Shown one piece after another: positions 23,973-32,465 of a stretch of 64,000 nt of DNA. The stretch lies in the NCBI GenBank assembly GCA_016788205.1, contig JAEUTA010000006.1, positions 1 through 64,000 of the forward strand, written 5' to 3'. The position numbers and the translations under genes were made by a program. How positions within the stretch are numbered: position 1 is the stretch's first letter; every line of letters starts with the position of its first letter. This DNA is from Flavobacteriales bacterium (GTDB lineage: Bacteria > Bacteroidota > Bacteroidia > Flavobacteriales_F > PHOS-HE28). The notes beneath the pieces are model-generated. The model saw only the letters and a list, made by a program, of their open reading frames with translations, did no database searches and was not told the origin of the DNA.

Positions 23973-25022
23973 ATGTCAACAGCTTGGTTCAGCAAGGCGC
24001 TATTGCCCTGGTATCGGGAGCATCACAGGCCCCTTCCGTGGCGGGAAACCCGTGACCCGTACCGCATCTGGCTGAGCGAAGTGATCCTGCAGCAGACCCG
24101 GGTGGACCAAGGGATGGCGTATTGGCACCGGTTCGTGGAACGCTACCCTGGCGTGAAAGACCTGGCAAAAGCGCCTGAGGACGAAGTACTTCGACTTTGG
24201 CAGGGCCTGGGCTATTACAGCCGGGCCCGGAATCTGCGTGTCGCCGCACAACAGGTGATGGAGCAACACACCGGTACGTTCCCGACCGAATTCGCGGCGC
24301 TGAGGGCGTTGAAGGGTGTGGGCGACTACACGGCGGCGGCCATCGGGTCCATCGCCTTCGGACTTTCGGAACCCGTTGTCGACGGCAATGTGTACCGGGT
24401 ACTTTCCCGGGTCTTCGGCATCGCAACGCCGATCGACAGCACCGCTGGCCGTAACCAGTTCCGTGAGCTGGCAGGGAAGCTGATGGACAGGTCTCAGCCG
24501 GGCGATCATAACCAGGCGGTGATGGAACTGGGCGCCATCGTGTGTACACCGAAGAGCCCACGCTGCGGGGAATGTCCACTTGCGGCCAAGTGCATGGCAA
24601 GGAGCACGGACCGGATCGCCGAGCTTCCGGTGAAAGCGGGAAAGACGAAAGTGCGCGGGCGACATTTCAACTACATCCGCATCGTCGATAAAAGAGCCCT
24701 CTTCCTGTTGAAGCGGACCGGGAAGGACATCTGGCAGGGCCTCTACGAACTACCGCTCATCGAAACGGAGAAGGCCATGACGCCGAAAGCCTTCGAACGC
24801 TGGCTAGGCGAAGCGTTCGGCAAGGGCTGGATCGTGGAAGGGACGCACGGTCCGGTGAAGCATGTGCTGAGCCACCAAGTGATTCATGCCATGTTCTGGG
24901 AGGTGAGGCCACCCAAGAGCTTCAAGCCCCCGACGGAATGGATCGCGGTCCGGGAGTCGGAGATCGACCGCTACGCCTTGCCGCGATTGATCGAGCGGTA
25001 CCTGAGCGCGAAACGGCCCTGA
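23973..25022 (+). CDS. mutY: A/G-specific adenine glycosylase
   Basis: 349 residues from the ATG giving MSTAWFSKALLPWYREHHRP. It removes adenine mispaired with 8-oxoguanine. An HhH-GPD domain has the catalytic Glu in WLSEVILQQTRV, the hairpin LKGVGDYTAAAIGSIAFG and the catalytic Asp in PVVDGNVYRVLSR. A [4Fe-4S] cluster motif (C-x6-C-x2-C-x5-C) lies in CTPKSPRCGECPLAAKC. A C-terminal NUDIX-like domain (GKDIWQGLYELPLIE) recognises 8-oxoG. Followed by ssb 36 bases downstream. Confidence 0.96.
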   Translation: MSTAWFSKALLPWYREHHRPLPWRETRDPYRIWLSEVILQQTRVDQGMAYWHRFVERYPGVKDLAKAPEDEVLRLWQGLGYYSRARNLRVAAQQVMEQHTGTFPTEFAALRALKGVGDYTAAAIGSIAFGLSEPVVDGNVYRVLSRVFGIATPIDSTAGRNQFRELAGKLMDRSQPGDHNQAVMELGAIVCTPKSPRCGECPLAAKCMARSTDRIAELPVKAGKTKVRGRHFNYIRIVDKRALFLLKRTGKDIWQGLYELPLIETEKAMTPKAFERWLGEAFGKGWIVEGTHGPVKHVLSHQVIHAMFWEVRPPKSFKPPTEWIAVRESEIDRYALPRLIERYLSAKRP

Positions 25023-25031
25023 ACGACACCC

Positions 25032-25039
25032 TATCTTCG
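25032..25039 (+). promoter_or_regulatory. -7 promoter-like element TATCTTCG for ssb
   Basis: One mismatch from TAnnTTTG, 20 bases before the ssb ATG. Confidence 0.4.
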
Positions 25040-25058
25040 TAGCCCTACCTTTTCAGAC

Positions 25059-25502
25059 ATGGCCGGAGTGAACAAAGTGATCCTGATCGGCAACCTCGGT
25101 GCAGATCCGGAGATCCGTCATCTACAGAACGGTGCCAGCGTGGCGAACTTCCGCCTGGCCACCAGTGAAACGTACAAGGACAAGACCACGGGCGAACGCC
25201 GTGAGCAGACCGAATGGCACAACGTGGTAGCCTGGCGCGGCCTGGCGGAGATCACCGAGAAATACCTGCGCAAAGGCAGCAAGGTGTATGTGGAAGGTAA
25301 GTTGCGTACGCGCCAGTGGCAGGACAAGGACAACAACACGCGCTACACCACGGAGATCGTGGCCGATGAGATGACACTGCTGGATCGCCCGAGCGGTGAT
25401 ACCGGTGCTCCACGCGCTGTCGCAAGCCCGGCAAGTCAACCGGCCGGAGCGGGGAATGCCGCCGCACCCGCCAACGACGATACGGACGACCTTCCGTTCT
25501 AA
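25059..25502 (+). CDS. ssb: single-stranded DNA-binding protein
   Basis: 147 residues. The OB-fold begins [20 protein letters not shown] and contains [29 protein letters not shown] and [15 protein letters not shown]. An Ala/Pro-rich linker leads to the acidic C-terminal tip DDTDDLPF that recruits replication and repair partners. It coats single-stranded DNA as a tetramer. The stop codon directly abuts the GTG start of gldE (0-base gap), so the two are co-translated. Confidence 0.97.
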   Translation: MAGVNKVILIGNLGADPEIRHLQNGASVANFRLATSETYKDKTTGERREQTEWHNVVAWRGLAEITEKYLRKGSKVYVEGKLRTRQWQDKDNNTRYTTEIVADEMTLLDRPSGDTGAPRAVASPASQPAGAGNAAAPANDDTDDLPF

Positions 25503-26819
25503 GTGGAGCCTCCTCCGTATCCGTTCCTGATGCTGGCCATGGCGCCCAGCACCGTGGTGGTGCTTTGCGTGATCGCCGTGATGCTCGTGGTCTCGGCCGC
25601 GATGTCGGCGAGCGAAGTGGCGCTCTTCGCACTTTCACCCACGCAACTGCGCGATGTGCAGGAGCGTGGTGGAAGCAGCGGCAGACGCGTGATGGACCTG
25701 CTGGCGAAACCGCGTCGGTTGCTCGCCACGATCCTGATCGCCAGCAATCTGGTGAACATGGGGGTAGTGATCCTGAGCACCGTGATCGCCCGCGACCTGC
25801 TGGACCTCGGTGGCCTACCCTCCTACCTGGTGGTCTTCATCCAGGTGTTGGTGATCGCCTTCGTGATCGTGCTGATCAGCGAAGTGCTCCCGAAAGTCTA
25901 CGCCACATCCAACCCCGTACGCGTGGCACAGGTGATGAGCGGGCCACTGCTTTCCCTCCGCTGGTTCTTCTGGCCGGTGAGCGAAACGCTCGTCCGCAGC
26001 AGCAAATACATCGAGAAGAGGTTCCAGAAACGCAGCACGCAGAATATCTCGGTGGACTCGCTGGGCCATGCATTGGACCTGACCAAGGATGCCAGCACCA
26101 CCGCCGAAGAACAGCGCATCCTACGCGGCATCGTGAAGTTCGGCAACATCGAAGTGCGGCAGGTGATGCGCCCGCGCACGGAGATGGCGTCATTCGACAA
26201 GGAGACCTCCTTCAAGGAGTTGATTGCCGCCATCGTTGATTCCGGCTTCTCGCGCGTTCCGGTGTTCGAAGGCACGGCGGACCGCGTGGTCGGCATCCTG
26301 CACATCAAGGATGTTCTTCCGCACCTGCAGAAGGAAACGTTCGACTGGCATACCCTGCTGCGCGACCCCTATTTCGTTCCGGAGAGCAAGAAGCTGGACG
26401 ATCTATTGAAGGAATTCCAGCATGAACAGGTGCACCTGGCCGTAGTGGTGGATGAATACGGTGGCACGAGCGGCATCATCACCATGGAAGATGTGATCGA
26501 GGAGATCGTGGGCGACATCACCGATGAGTACGATGATGAGAACCTGTTCTACAGCAAGCTCGATGACCACACGTGGGTCTTCGAGGGCAGAACGGCCCTT
26601 ACGGACCTCTACCGGGTGATGGGGATCGACGGGAAGCTCTTCGAAGAGAACAAAGGAGACAGCGGTACACTGGGAGGGTTCGTGCTGGAACTGACCGGCC
26701 GGATACCGAAGAAAGGAGAACGTGTGGAACTGCACGACTTCACCTTCGTCGTGGAGGCGTCGGATAACAAGCGTATCCGACGGGTAAAAGTGATCATGCG
26801 TGATGAGAGCGTACACTAG
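25503..26819 (+). CDS. gldE: gliding motility-associated protein GldE (CNNM/CorC family)
   Basis: 438 residues from a GTG that follows the ssb stop directly. A DUF21/CNNM transmembrane domain covers residues 15-180 (STVVVLCVIAVMLVVSAAMSASEVALFAL), then a CBS pair (VRQVMRPRTEMASF, AVVVDEYGGTSGIITMEDVIEEIVG) and a CorC_HlyC domain (WVFEGRTALTDLYRVMG, GGFVLELTGRIPKKGERV). The family includes metal-ion transport proteins; in Flavobacterium GldE supports gliding/T9SS together with GldD. The last bases overlap gldD. Confidence 0.92.
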   Translation: MEPPPYPFLMLAMAPSTVVVLCVIAVMLVVSAAMSASEVALFALSPTQLRDVQERGGSSGRRVMDLLAKPRRLLATILIASNLVNMGVVILSTVIARDLLDLGGLPSYLVVFIQVLVIAFVIVLISEVLPKVYATSNPVRVAQVMSGPLLSLRWFFWPVSETLVRSSKYIEKRFQKRSTQNISVDSLGHALDLTKDASTTAEEQRILRGIVKFGNIEVRQVMRPRTEMASFDKETSFKELIAAIVDSGFSRVPVFEGTADRVVGILHIKDVLPHLQKETFDWHTLLRDPYFVPESKKLDDLLKEFQHEQVHLAVVVDEYGGTSGIITMEDVIEEIVGDITDEYDDENLFYSKLDDHTWVFEGRTALTDLYRVMGIDGKLFEENKGDSGTLGGFVLELTGRIPKKGERVELHDFTFVVEASDNKRIRRVKVIMRDESVH

Positions 26820-27369
26820 GTCGATACTGGTCGCCGCAATGGCGATCGTGGGGTGCGGAGCCCCGCCCCTTCCCAAACCCCACGGGTACTTCCGCATAGA
26901 CCTGCCACAGCAAGCCTATATGCCCTGGGCGGATAGCACGACCTTCTCCGCGGAGATACCGGTGTATGGGAAAGTGGCGCAGCGCGCCACGAACGATGAT
27001 GCCCGGTGGTTCGACCTGCGGTTCCCGGATCAACGCGCTACGATGCACCTCACCTGGTCACCCGTGCACGGCGAATTGCAGAACCTGATCGAAGACGCCC
27101 ACAAGTTCAAAAGCACGCACCAGGCGAAGGCGGCGAAGATCAAGACCGAGCGCACACTCAACGATAGCACCCGTGTGTTCGGCAGTGTGTTCGAGGTGGA
27201 AGGTGATGTGGCCAGCCCGTTCGTCTTCTACCTCACCGACAGCACCGACAACTTCCTGTACGGTGCCTTGTATTTCGATGCACGGCCCAACTCGGATTCG
27301 TTGGCGCCGGTGACCGAACGGTTGCGCGCGGACATGCGGCACCTGATCGCTACCCTTCGCTGGAAGTGA
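26803..27369 (+). CDS. gldD: gliding motility lipoprotein GldD
   Basis: 188 residues from ATG 26803 (a GTG one codon earlier is also possible). The signal peptide ends in a lipobox, SILVAAMAIVGC, and the mature protein starts with the family motif PKPHGYFRIDLPQQAY. Further conserved blocks are WFDLRFPDQRATMHLTWSP and GSVFEVEGDVASPFVFYLTDS. GldD is required for gliding and T9SS function in Flavobacterium, and its gene follows gldE here as there. The start overlaps the end of gldE by 17 bases. Its last 20 bases overlap the end of the convergent ctaA-like gene. Confidence 0.93.
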   Translation: MRAYTRSILVAAMAIVGCGAPPLPKPHGYFRIDLPQQAYMPWADSTTFSAEIPVYGKVAQRATNDDARWFDLRFPDQRATMHLTWSPVHGELQNLIEDAHKFKSTHQAKAAKIKTERTLNDSTRVFGSVFEVEGDVASPFVFYLTDSTDNFLYGALYFDARPNSDSLAPVTERLRADMRHLIATLRWK

Positions 27370-28390
27370 CGCGCTGTCCGGTGCGGTGCAGCGCCTTGAG
27401 CACTACGCACAGCAACAACAGCGCTCCCATCTGGTGCGCAACGCCCACCACGAGGTCCACTTGAGTGAGCAGCGTGATCACCCCGAGCAGGAACTGTACG
27501 AGCACCCCGACGAGCAACGCGATCCAAACGCCCTCCATCGAAGCTTCGCGCCTGAACTTGAGCGCGAACAGAATGAAGGACAGTCCGACCAGATAGGCCA
27601 GGTTGCGGTGCACGAACTGCACACCGTCCCGATGGTCGGATAGGTCGGTGACCAGATCGCCGAACGCGTGAACATTCTCTGGCATGAACTCACCGTTCAT
27701 GAGCGGCCAAGTGTTGTAGATGCGTCCGGCATCAAGACCGGCCGTGAACGCCCCCCAGATGATCTGGACGAGCAACAGCCCCAATAGTGCACGCGCCCAA
27801 CGCCCCTCCACCGAGCCGTTGGAACGGTAAGCCACATGGCCGGCACGGATGTCGAACACGGTCCACAGCACCAATGCGAAGACCGAGAAGGCCGCACACA
27901 GGTGGATGGCCAATCGATAGTGGCTCACATCGGGATCCTTCTCCAAACCGCTGGCCACCATGAACCACCCGAGCGCACCCACGAGGCCACCGCCTATCAG
28001 GATCGCCCAGCAGCGCTTCATAAGCCACCCCTTCAGCAAGCCCTTGCGCCAGAAGATGAAGAAAGGAACGGCGAATACGATACCCATCAACCGGCCCCAG
28101 TTGCGGTGCAGGAATTCCCAGAAGAAGATGCGCTTGAACCCAGCCAGGTCCATGTGCTGGTTCTTCAACGTGTACTCCGGAATGGCCTTATATCCATCAA
28201 AGGCCTTGTTCCAATCGGCATCGTTCAACGGTGGTACGGCACCCATGATGGGATCCCATACCGTGATGCTGAGACCACTACCGGTAAGGCGCGTGACCCC
28301 ACCGATCACGACCATGCAGGCGATCATCACGCAACCGGTGATCAGCCATGCCACGACGGGTTTCAGCTTTCGACGTTCAAAATGCTCCAT
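27350..28390 (-). CDS. ctaA: heme A synthase (COX15/CtaA family)
   Basis: 346 residues from the ATG giving MEHFERRKLKPVVAWLITG; an in-frame extension to 28432 is less likely because it crosses the neighbouring terminator region. Eight hydrophobic segments are visible. Conserved heme-binding histidine regions are WEFLHRNWGRLMGI, SHYRLAIHLCAAF, VQFVHRNLAYLVG and VVGVAHQMGALLLL. The N-terminal GGVTRLTGSGLSITVWDPIMG is the family signature. It oxidises heme O to heme A for cytochrome oxidase. Convergent with gldD, with a 20-base overlap of coding ends. Confidence 0.95.
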   Translation of the reverse strand: MEHFERRKLKPVVAWLITGCVMIACMVVIGGVTRLTGSGLSITVWDPIMGAVPPLNDADWNKAFDGYKAIPEYTLKNQHMDLAGFKRIFFWEFLHRNWGRLMGIVFAVPFFIFWRKGLLKGWLMKRCWAILIGGGLVGALGWFMVASGLEKDPDVSHYRLAIHLCAAFSVFALVLWTVFDIRAGHVAYRSNGSVEGRWARALLGLLLVQIIWGAFTAGLDAGRIYNTWPLMNGEFMPENVHAFGDLVTDLSDHRDGVQFVHRNLAYLVGLSFILFALKFRREASMEGVWIALLVGVLVQFLLGVITLLTQVDLVVGVAHQMGALLLLCVVLKALHRTGQRVTSSEG

Positions 28391-28435
28391 GCGCGCGGCG
28401 AAGCTACCCACCAACGCGCCTGGTGGAAGCAACGA

Positions 28436-28457
28436 AAAGGGGACCGAAGTCCCCTTT
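28436..28457 (-). terminator. intrinsic terminator of the HMA-domain gene
   Basis: AAAGGGGAC (28436-28444) pairs with GTCCCCTTT (28449-28457) around CGAA. On the minus strand the stem is followed by TTTTCGTT, about 20 bases after the stop of the HMA-domain gene. Confidence 0.7.
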
Positions 28458-28477
28458 CACGATCATTGGCATGGCGG

Positions 28478-28996
28478 TCACAGACGCAACACGTGCGACA
28501 ACAGCGCGAGGATGCCAGGCACCACCATGGCCGCCGGATCCACCACGCTCACCCCCTTCTCCTCCGTCTTCGGTGCTTCAGCAGCGCTGGCGCCAGCGGC
28601 GGCGACCTGCTTCGTGATCTTCACGGCCACCACTTTGTACTGTCCGTCATACAGGTTTTGGATCGCCGAGATCAACTGGTCGTCGCTCACCTTGGTCGCA
28701 TCGTAGTTCACAACGGCGTGGTCGCTCTCGTCCCCTTCAATGAAGTTGATCTCCGTGGAGTTGACCCCGGGCAACGCGGCAAGAGCCTTCTTGATGGACC
28801 CTCCGCACATCATCTCACAGCTCATGCCCGTGATGCTCAGGTCCGCGAGCGTGGTGGGCACCGTGCCGGATACGGCCACCTCCTCCACGACGCGCTCTAT
28901 GGCGTGTGCGGCGCCCTGCTGCATGGGCTCGGGAACATCGCCGGCGCACGAGAACAACGTGGCGGCGAGCAATGGTAGGATGATGCGCAGGGTCAT
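28478..28996 (-). CDS. lipoprotein with a heavy-metal-associated (HMA) domain
   Basis: 172 residues from the ATG giving MTLRIILPLLAATLFSC. The lipobox ends at Cys17, so it is exported and lipidated. Residues 50-125 form an HMA-like ferredoxin fold: SITGMSCEMMCGGSIKKALAAL, then a NFIEGDESDHAVVNYD strand and DDQLISAIQNLYDGQYKV. The metal-site cysteines are spaced CxxxC (CEMMC), one residue longer than the classical CxxC copper site. The tail has an Ala-rich stretch and a final hydrophobic segment (AAMVVPGILALLSHVL). Probably binds a soft metal in the periplasm; no metal enzyme or exporter gene adjoins it. Confidence 0.8.
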   Translation of the reverse strand: MTLRIILPLLAATLFSCAGDVPEPMQQGAAHAIERVVEEVAVSGTVPTTLADLSITGMSCEMMCGGSIKKALAALPGVNSTEINFIEGDESDHAVVNYDATKVSDDQLISAIQNLYDGQYKVVAVKITKQVAAAGASAAEAPKTEEKGVSVVDPAAMVVPGILALLSHVLRL

Positions 28997-29044
28997 GGTG
29001 GTAGGTCTTGCTGTCAATAAGACGACCGAACAACGAAGAGGTTA

Positions 29045-29052
29045 CAAAGATA
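29045..29052 (-). promoter_or_regulatory. -7 promoter element TATCTTTG for the HMA-domain gene
   Basis: A perfect TAnnTTTG match on the minus strand, 49 bases upstream of the ATG, back to back with the exporter promoter. Confidence 0.5.
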
Positions 29053-29070
29053 GTGTCGTGAGCCCTAGGA

Positions 29071-29078
29071 TATCTTCG
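29071..29078 (+). promoter_or_regulatory. -7 promoter-like element TATCTTCG for the EamA exporter
   Basis: One mismatch from TAnnTTTG, 7 bases before the exporter ATG, supporting the start at 29085. Confidence 0.4.
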
Positions 29079-29084
29079 CCCACG

Positions 29085-30023
29085 ATGTCAGCTGGGACCG
29101 TCGCCACCGAGCCGAAGACGGTATCCCCGGAACGGAACAGCACCGTATGGTCGCTGTTGATCATCCTGGCGCTGATCTGGGGCAGTTCCTTCATCCTGAT
29201 GAAACGGGGGCTGTTCCACGACGGTCAGCCCGTGCTTTCGCCATGGCAGATGGCGTCTGCACGGCTTCTTATCGCGTGGCTGGCATTGAGCCCGCTGCTC
29301 CTGAGACACATCCGGACCTTGCGGGAGCACTGGCTCCCGTTGTTGGGGACGGGCTTGTTGGGGAACGGTATACCGGCGTTCCTCTATGCCATGGCACAGA
29401 CCCGGATCGAGAGTTCGCTCAGCGGCATGCTCAACAGCCTGACGCCCTTGTTCACGTTGGTGGTCGGTGTGGCCGTATTCCAAAGCCGCGTTCGTGCCGC
29501 CCAAGTGGCCGGTGTAGGTCTCGGCTTGGCCGGGGCGGTGGGTCTCATCATCACCGATCCGGGCACTGGGTCCATCAGCTGGTCGCCCTATGCCTTCCTT
29601 CCGGTGATCGGAACGCTGTGCTACGGATGCAGCGCGAACATCGTGAAGCACCGGCTCTACATGTTACCTGCTGCTGCAACGGCAGCGCTCGCGCTCACCT
29701 TCGTGGGGCCCATCGGCGCTGTTGGTTGTGTACTGACCGACCTGCCAACGACCTTGCGCGCCGATCCCCAGGCCATGCGCTCCCTGGGCTTCGTGGCTCT
29801 GCTCGCCGTGCTCAGTTCCGCGCTCTCGTTGGTCCTTTGGAACGCGCTGTTGAAACGCACGAGCGCCGTGTGGGCCTCCTCGGTCACCTACCTCATGCCC
29901 ATCGTGGCCATCGGGTGGGGCCTGCTGGATGGGGAAACGATCAACGGTTCACAGTTGCTCATGATCGGGCTCATCCTGAGCGGCGTATACCTTGTTACGG
30001 CCACTGAGAAGGTCCGGGGTTGA
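29085..30023 (+). CDS. EamA/DMT-family transporter
   Basis: 312 residues from the ATG giving MSAGTVATEPKT; upstream in-frame sequence belongs to the antisense of the HMA gene. Ten hydrophobic segments in two repeats are visible, the first starting VWSLLIILALIWGSSFILMKRG and the second around SWSPYAFLPVIGTLCYGCSAN. Each half has the EamA pattern, ending in VTYLMPIVAIGWGLLDGE. The family exports metabolites or drugs; the substrate cannot be told from sequence. The glycosyltransferase ATG follows 27 bases downstream. Confidence 0.88.
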   Translation: MSAGTVATEPKTVSPERNSTVWSLLIILALIWGSSFILMKRGLFHDGQPVLSPWQMASARLLIAWLALSPLLLRHIRTLREHWLPLLGTGLLGNGIPAFLYAMAQTRIESSLSGMLNSLTPLFTLVVGVAVFQSRVRAAQVAGVGLGLAGAVGLIITDPGTGSISWSPYAFLPVIGTLCYGCSANIVKHRLYMLPAAATAALALTFVGPIGAVGCVLTDLPTTLRADPQAMRSLGFVALLAVLSSALSLVLWNALLKRTSAVWASSVTYLMPIVAIGWGLLDGETINGSQLLMIGLILSGVYLVTATEKVRG

Positions 30024-30037
30024 ACCGGGAGACTTGC

Positions 30038-30045
30038 CATCTTTG
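30038..30045 (+). promoter_or_regulatory. -7 promoter-like element CATCTTTG for the GT2 gene
   Basis: One mismatch from TAnnTTTG, 5 bases before the ATG; it supports a start at 30050 and not at 30020. Confidence 0.35.
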
Positions 30046-30049
30046 CCCC

Positions 30050-30796
30050 ATGTACAAGGGAAAGAAGGTCATCGTCGTACTGCCAGCCTACCGGGCGGCG
30101 CTAACGCTGAAGCAGACGTACGACGAGATCCCTTTCGAGCTGGTCGATGATGTGGTCCTGGTGGATGATAAAAGCCCGGACAATACCGTGGAGGTGGCGC
30201 GCGGGCTGGGCATCCGGCACATCGTGGTGCACCAGAAGAACCGGGGCTATGGTGGCAACCAGAAGAGTTGTTATGACAAGGCGTTGGAACTCGGTGGCGA
30301 TATCGTAGTGATGCTCCACCCCGACTATCAGTACACACCCAAGTTGCTCGCGAGCATGATCACGTTGATCGGCAACGATGTGTACCCGGTGGTTTTCGGA
30401 TCGCGCATACTGGGGGGTGGCGCCTTGAAAGGGGGCATGCCCATGTACAAGTACATCTTCAACCGCATGCTCACCCTTTCCCAGAATCTGTTGATGGGCG
30501 AGAAGTTGAGCGAGTACCACACGGGCTACCGCGCTTACTCCGGCGCTGTGTTGCGCAGCGTGGACTATGAGAGACTATCCGATGATTTCGTCTTCGACAA
30601 CCAGATCGTCGCACAGGTCTTCTGGAAACGTCATTCGATCGCGGAGATCACCTGCCCCACGAAGTACTTCGAAGAGGCCAGCAGCATCAACTTCAGCCGC
30701 AGCATGACCTATGGGTTGGGCGTGCTGGGGGTCAGTTTCCGATACTTCTTGGCGCGTACAGGCCTATTGAAGTGGTCCATCCTGGGCAGCCGCTGA
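30050..30796 (+). CDS. glycosyltransferase family 2 (dolichol-phosphate-mannose-synthase-like)
   Basis: 248 residues from the ATG giving MYKGKKVIVVLPAYRAALTL. The GT2 core has the nucleotide-binding DDVVLVDDKSPDNT, HQKNRGYGGNQKSCYDKAL and the DxD-like HPDYQYTP. The HTGYRAYSGAVLR and FVFDNQIVAQ boxes are typical of polyprenyl-phosphate sugar transferases. No C-terminal membrane pair is present; a short hydrophobic end (VLGVSFRYFLARTGLLKW) remains. It probably loads a sugar onto a lipid carrier for the membrane glycosyltransferase encoded next, which is inference from order. Confidence 0.88.
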   Translation: MYKGKKVIVVLPAYRAALTLKQTYDEIPFELVDDVVLVDDKSPDNTVEVARGLGIRHIVVHQKNRGYGGNQKSCYDKALELGGDIVVMLHPDYQYTPKLLASMITLIGNDVYPVVFGSRILGGGALKGGMPMYKYIFNRMLTLSQNLLMGEKLSEYHTGYRAYSGAVLRSVDYERLSDDFVFDNQIVAQVFWKRHSIAEITCPTKYFEEASSINFSRSMTYGLGVLGVSFRYFLARTGLLKWSILGSR

Positions 30797-30809
30797 GGAG
30801 GTTGGCCGC

Positions 30810-30817
30810 TACCTTAG
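30810..30817 (+). promoter_or_regulatory. -7 promoter-like element TACCTTAG
   Basis: One mismatch from TAnnTTTG, 4 bases before the ATG of the membrane glycosyltransferase. Confidence 0.3.
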
Positions 30818-30821
30818 GCCC

Positions 30822-32465
30822 ATGCCATCATCGGGGCGCATCCAGTTGATCATCGTCGCTGTTGCGGCAGTGCTCTTCATCCCTGGCCTCGGAGCTGTCC
30901 ATCTCTTCGATTGGGACGAGATCAACTTCGCGGAGATCGCACGCGAGATGCTCGTCACGGGCAACTGGGCCCAGCCCTGCATAGACTACCTGCCCTTCCA
31001 CGAGAAACCACCGCTCTTCATCTGGATGCAGGCGGCCAGCATGCGCGTTCTCGGCGTTGCTGAGTTCGCGGCACGACTGCCGAATGCGATCTGTGGTATC
31101 GTCACGCTCATCGTTCTCTTCCGCATCGGTTCGCGTTTGCGCGGAGCGCTGTTCGGTGCCTTATGGGCATTGGCCTATGTGGGATCCATCCTACCCCACC
31201 TCTACTTCCGCAGCGGCATCATCGATCCGTGGTTCAACCTGTTCATCTTCCTCGGCGTTGATGCGATGATCGGTTGGATGCGCGAAGAGCATCCCCCTGG
31301 AACCGGTCTCGGTGGGCGCTATGCGATGCTCACGGGCTTGTACCTCGGCCTCGCTGTGATGACCAAAGGGCCTGTCGGCATCCTGATACCGGCGCTCACG
31401 TTCACTGTGTACTGGGTCCGCTCGCGGTTCAAGCGCGCATTCAGCATCGGCCAGTTCGCTCTTGCCCTCTCTGCGCTGCTGATCACCATCGGTAGCTGGG
31501 CCGTGGTCGACCTTCTCCGCAATGGGCCCGAGTTCATGGTCGGTTTCTTCTGGCGGCAGATCGCCATCCTCAGCACGGAAGATGCGGGCCACGGTGGATT
31601 CTTCGGTTATCATTTCATCGTACTGCTGTTCGGCTGCTTCCCCGCCGCGGCCTTCGCCGTTCAGGAATTGCTCAAGCCGACGCGCAGCGAAGGGAAACTG
31701 GCCGACCACCACCGACGCTGGATGGTCATCCTTTTCTGGGTGGTGCTTATCCTCTTCAGCCTGGTACGTACCAAGATCGTCCACTACAGCAGCCTGTGCT
31801 ATTTCCCGCTCACCTATCTGGCGGCTCTTCAACTCGAGCGCATCTGGCGGAAGCAAGAGGGTTTTGGATGGCCCCGATACATGGTCGGCATCATCGGCAC
31901 CGCCATCGCCCTGGTCTTCATAATCGTCCCCCTCGTCGGTATGCGGATCGATCTGTTGCGGCCGTTGCTGGCCAAGGACCCGTTCGGACAAGCCAACCTC
32001 GATGCCGCTGTACACTGGAATGGCCTTGAACCGTTGGTCGGGATAGTGTTGATGGTCGCGCTCATCATCGCACATCTTCTTCACCGCAAGGGTTACGTCC
32101 GTCGCAGCATCATCGTCCTCTTCAGCGGAACGGCCTTGTTCGTCACCACGACGCTCTATTTCCTCATCAACAACATAGAAGGGTATTCGCAACGTGCTGC
32201 GATCGAGTTCTTCGAAGCGCGACAAGGTGAACGGTGCTACGTGATCACCAAGAAGTACAAGAGTTTTGCGCACCTCTTCTACACCAGAAAGCCGGAAGTG
32301 ACAGACCCGCGTGCGCATGATGACGAATGGCTGCTCCATGGCGATATCGACCGACCCGTGTACGTGGTATGCAAGGTCACGAGCGCGGAAGAGACCAGCA
32401 CCATTCATACCTTGAAGGAGATCGGCCGCAAGAACGGGTTCGTCTTCTTTCTCCGCACACCATGA
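30822..32465 (+). CDS. ArnT/PMT-like membrane glycosyltransferase
   Basis: 547 residues. The first periplasmic loop contains the signature DWDEINFAEIAREMLVTGNW, in which the acidic pair is catalytic, followed by PFHEKPPLFIWMQAASMRV. About twelve hydrophobic segments extend to residue 450, and a soluble C-terminal domain follows (ERCYVITKKYKSFAHLFYT). The family moves sugars from polyprenyl-phosphate donors to lipids or proteins on the outer face of the inner membrane. The stop overlaps the start of the next gene (ATGA). Confidence 0.88.
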   Translation: MPSSGRIQLIIVAVAAVLFIPGLGAVHLFDWDEINFAEIAREMLVTGNWAQPCIDYLPFHEKPPLFIWMQAASMRVLGVAEFAARLPNAICGIVTLIVLFRIGSRLRGALFGALWALAYVGSILPHLYFRSGIIDPWFNLFIFLGVDAMIGWMREEHPPGTGLGGRYAMLTGLYLGLAVMTKGPVGILIPALTFTVYWVRSRFKRAFSIGQFALALSALLITIGSWAVVDLLRNGPEFMVGFFWRQIAILSTEDAGHGGFFGYHFIVLLFGCFPAAAFAVQELLKPTRSEGKLADHHRRWMVILFWVVLILFSLVRTKIVHYSSLCYFPLTYLAALQLERIWRKQEGFGWPRYMVGIIGTAIALVFIIVPLVGMRIDLLRPLLAKDPFGQANLDAAVHWNGLEPLVGIVLMVALIIAHLLHRKGYVRRSIIVLFSGTALFVTTTLYFLINNIEGYSQRAAIEFFEARQGERCYVITKKYKSFAHLFYTRKPEVTDPRAHDDEWLLHGDIDRPVYVVCKVTSAEETSTIHTLKEIGRKNGFVFFLRTP

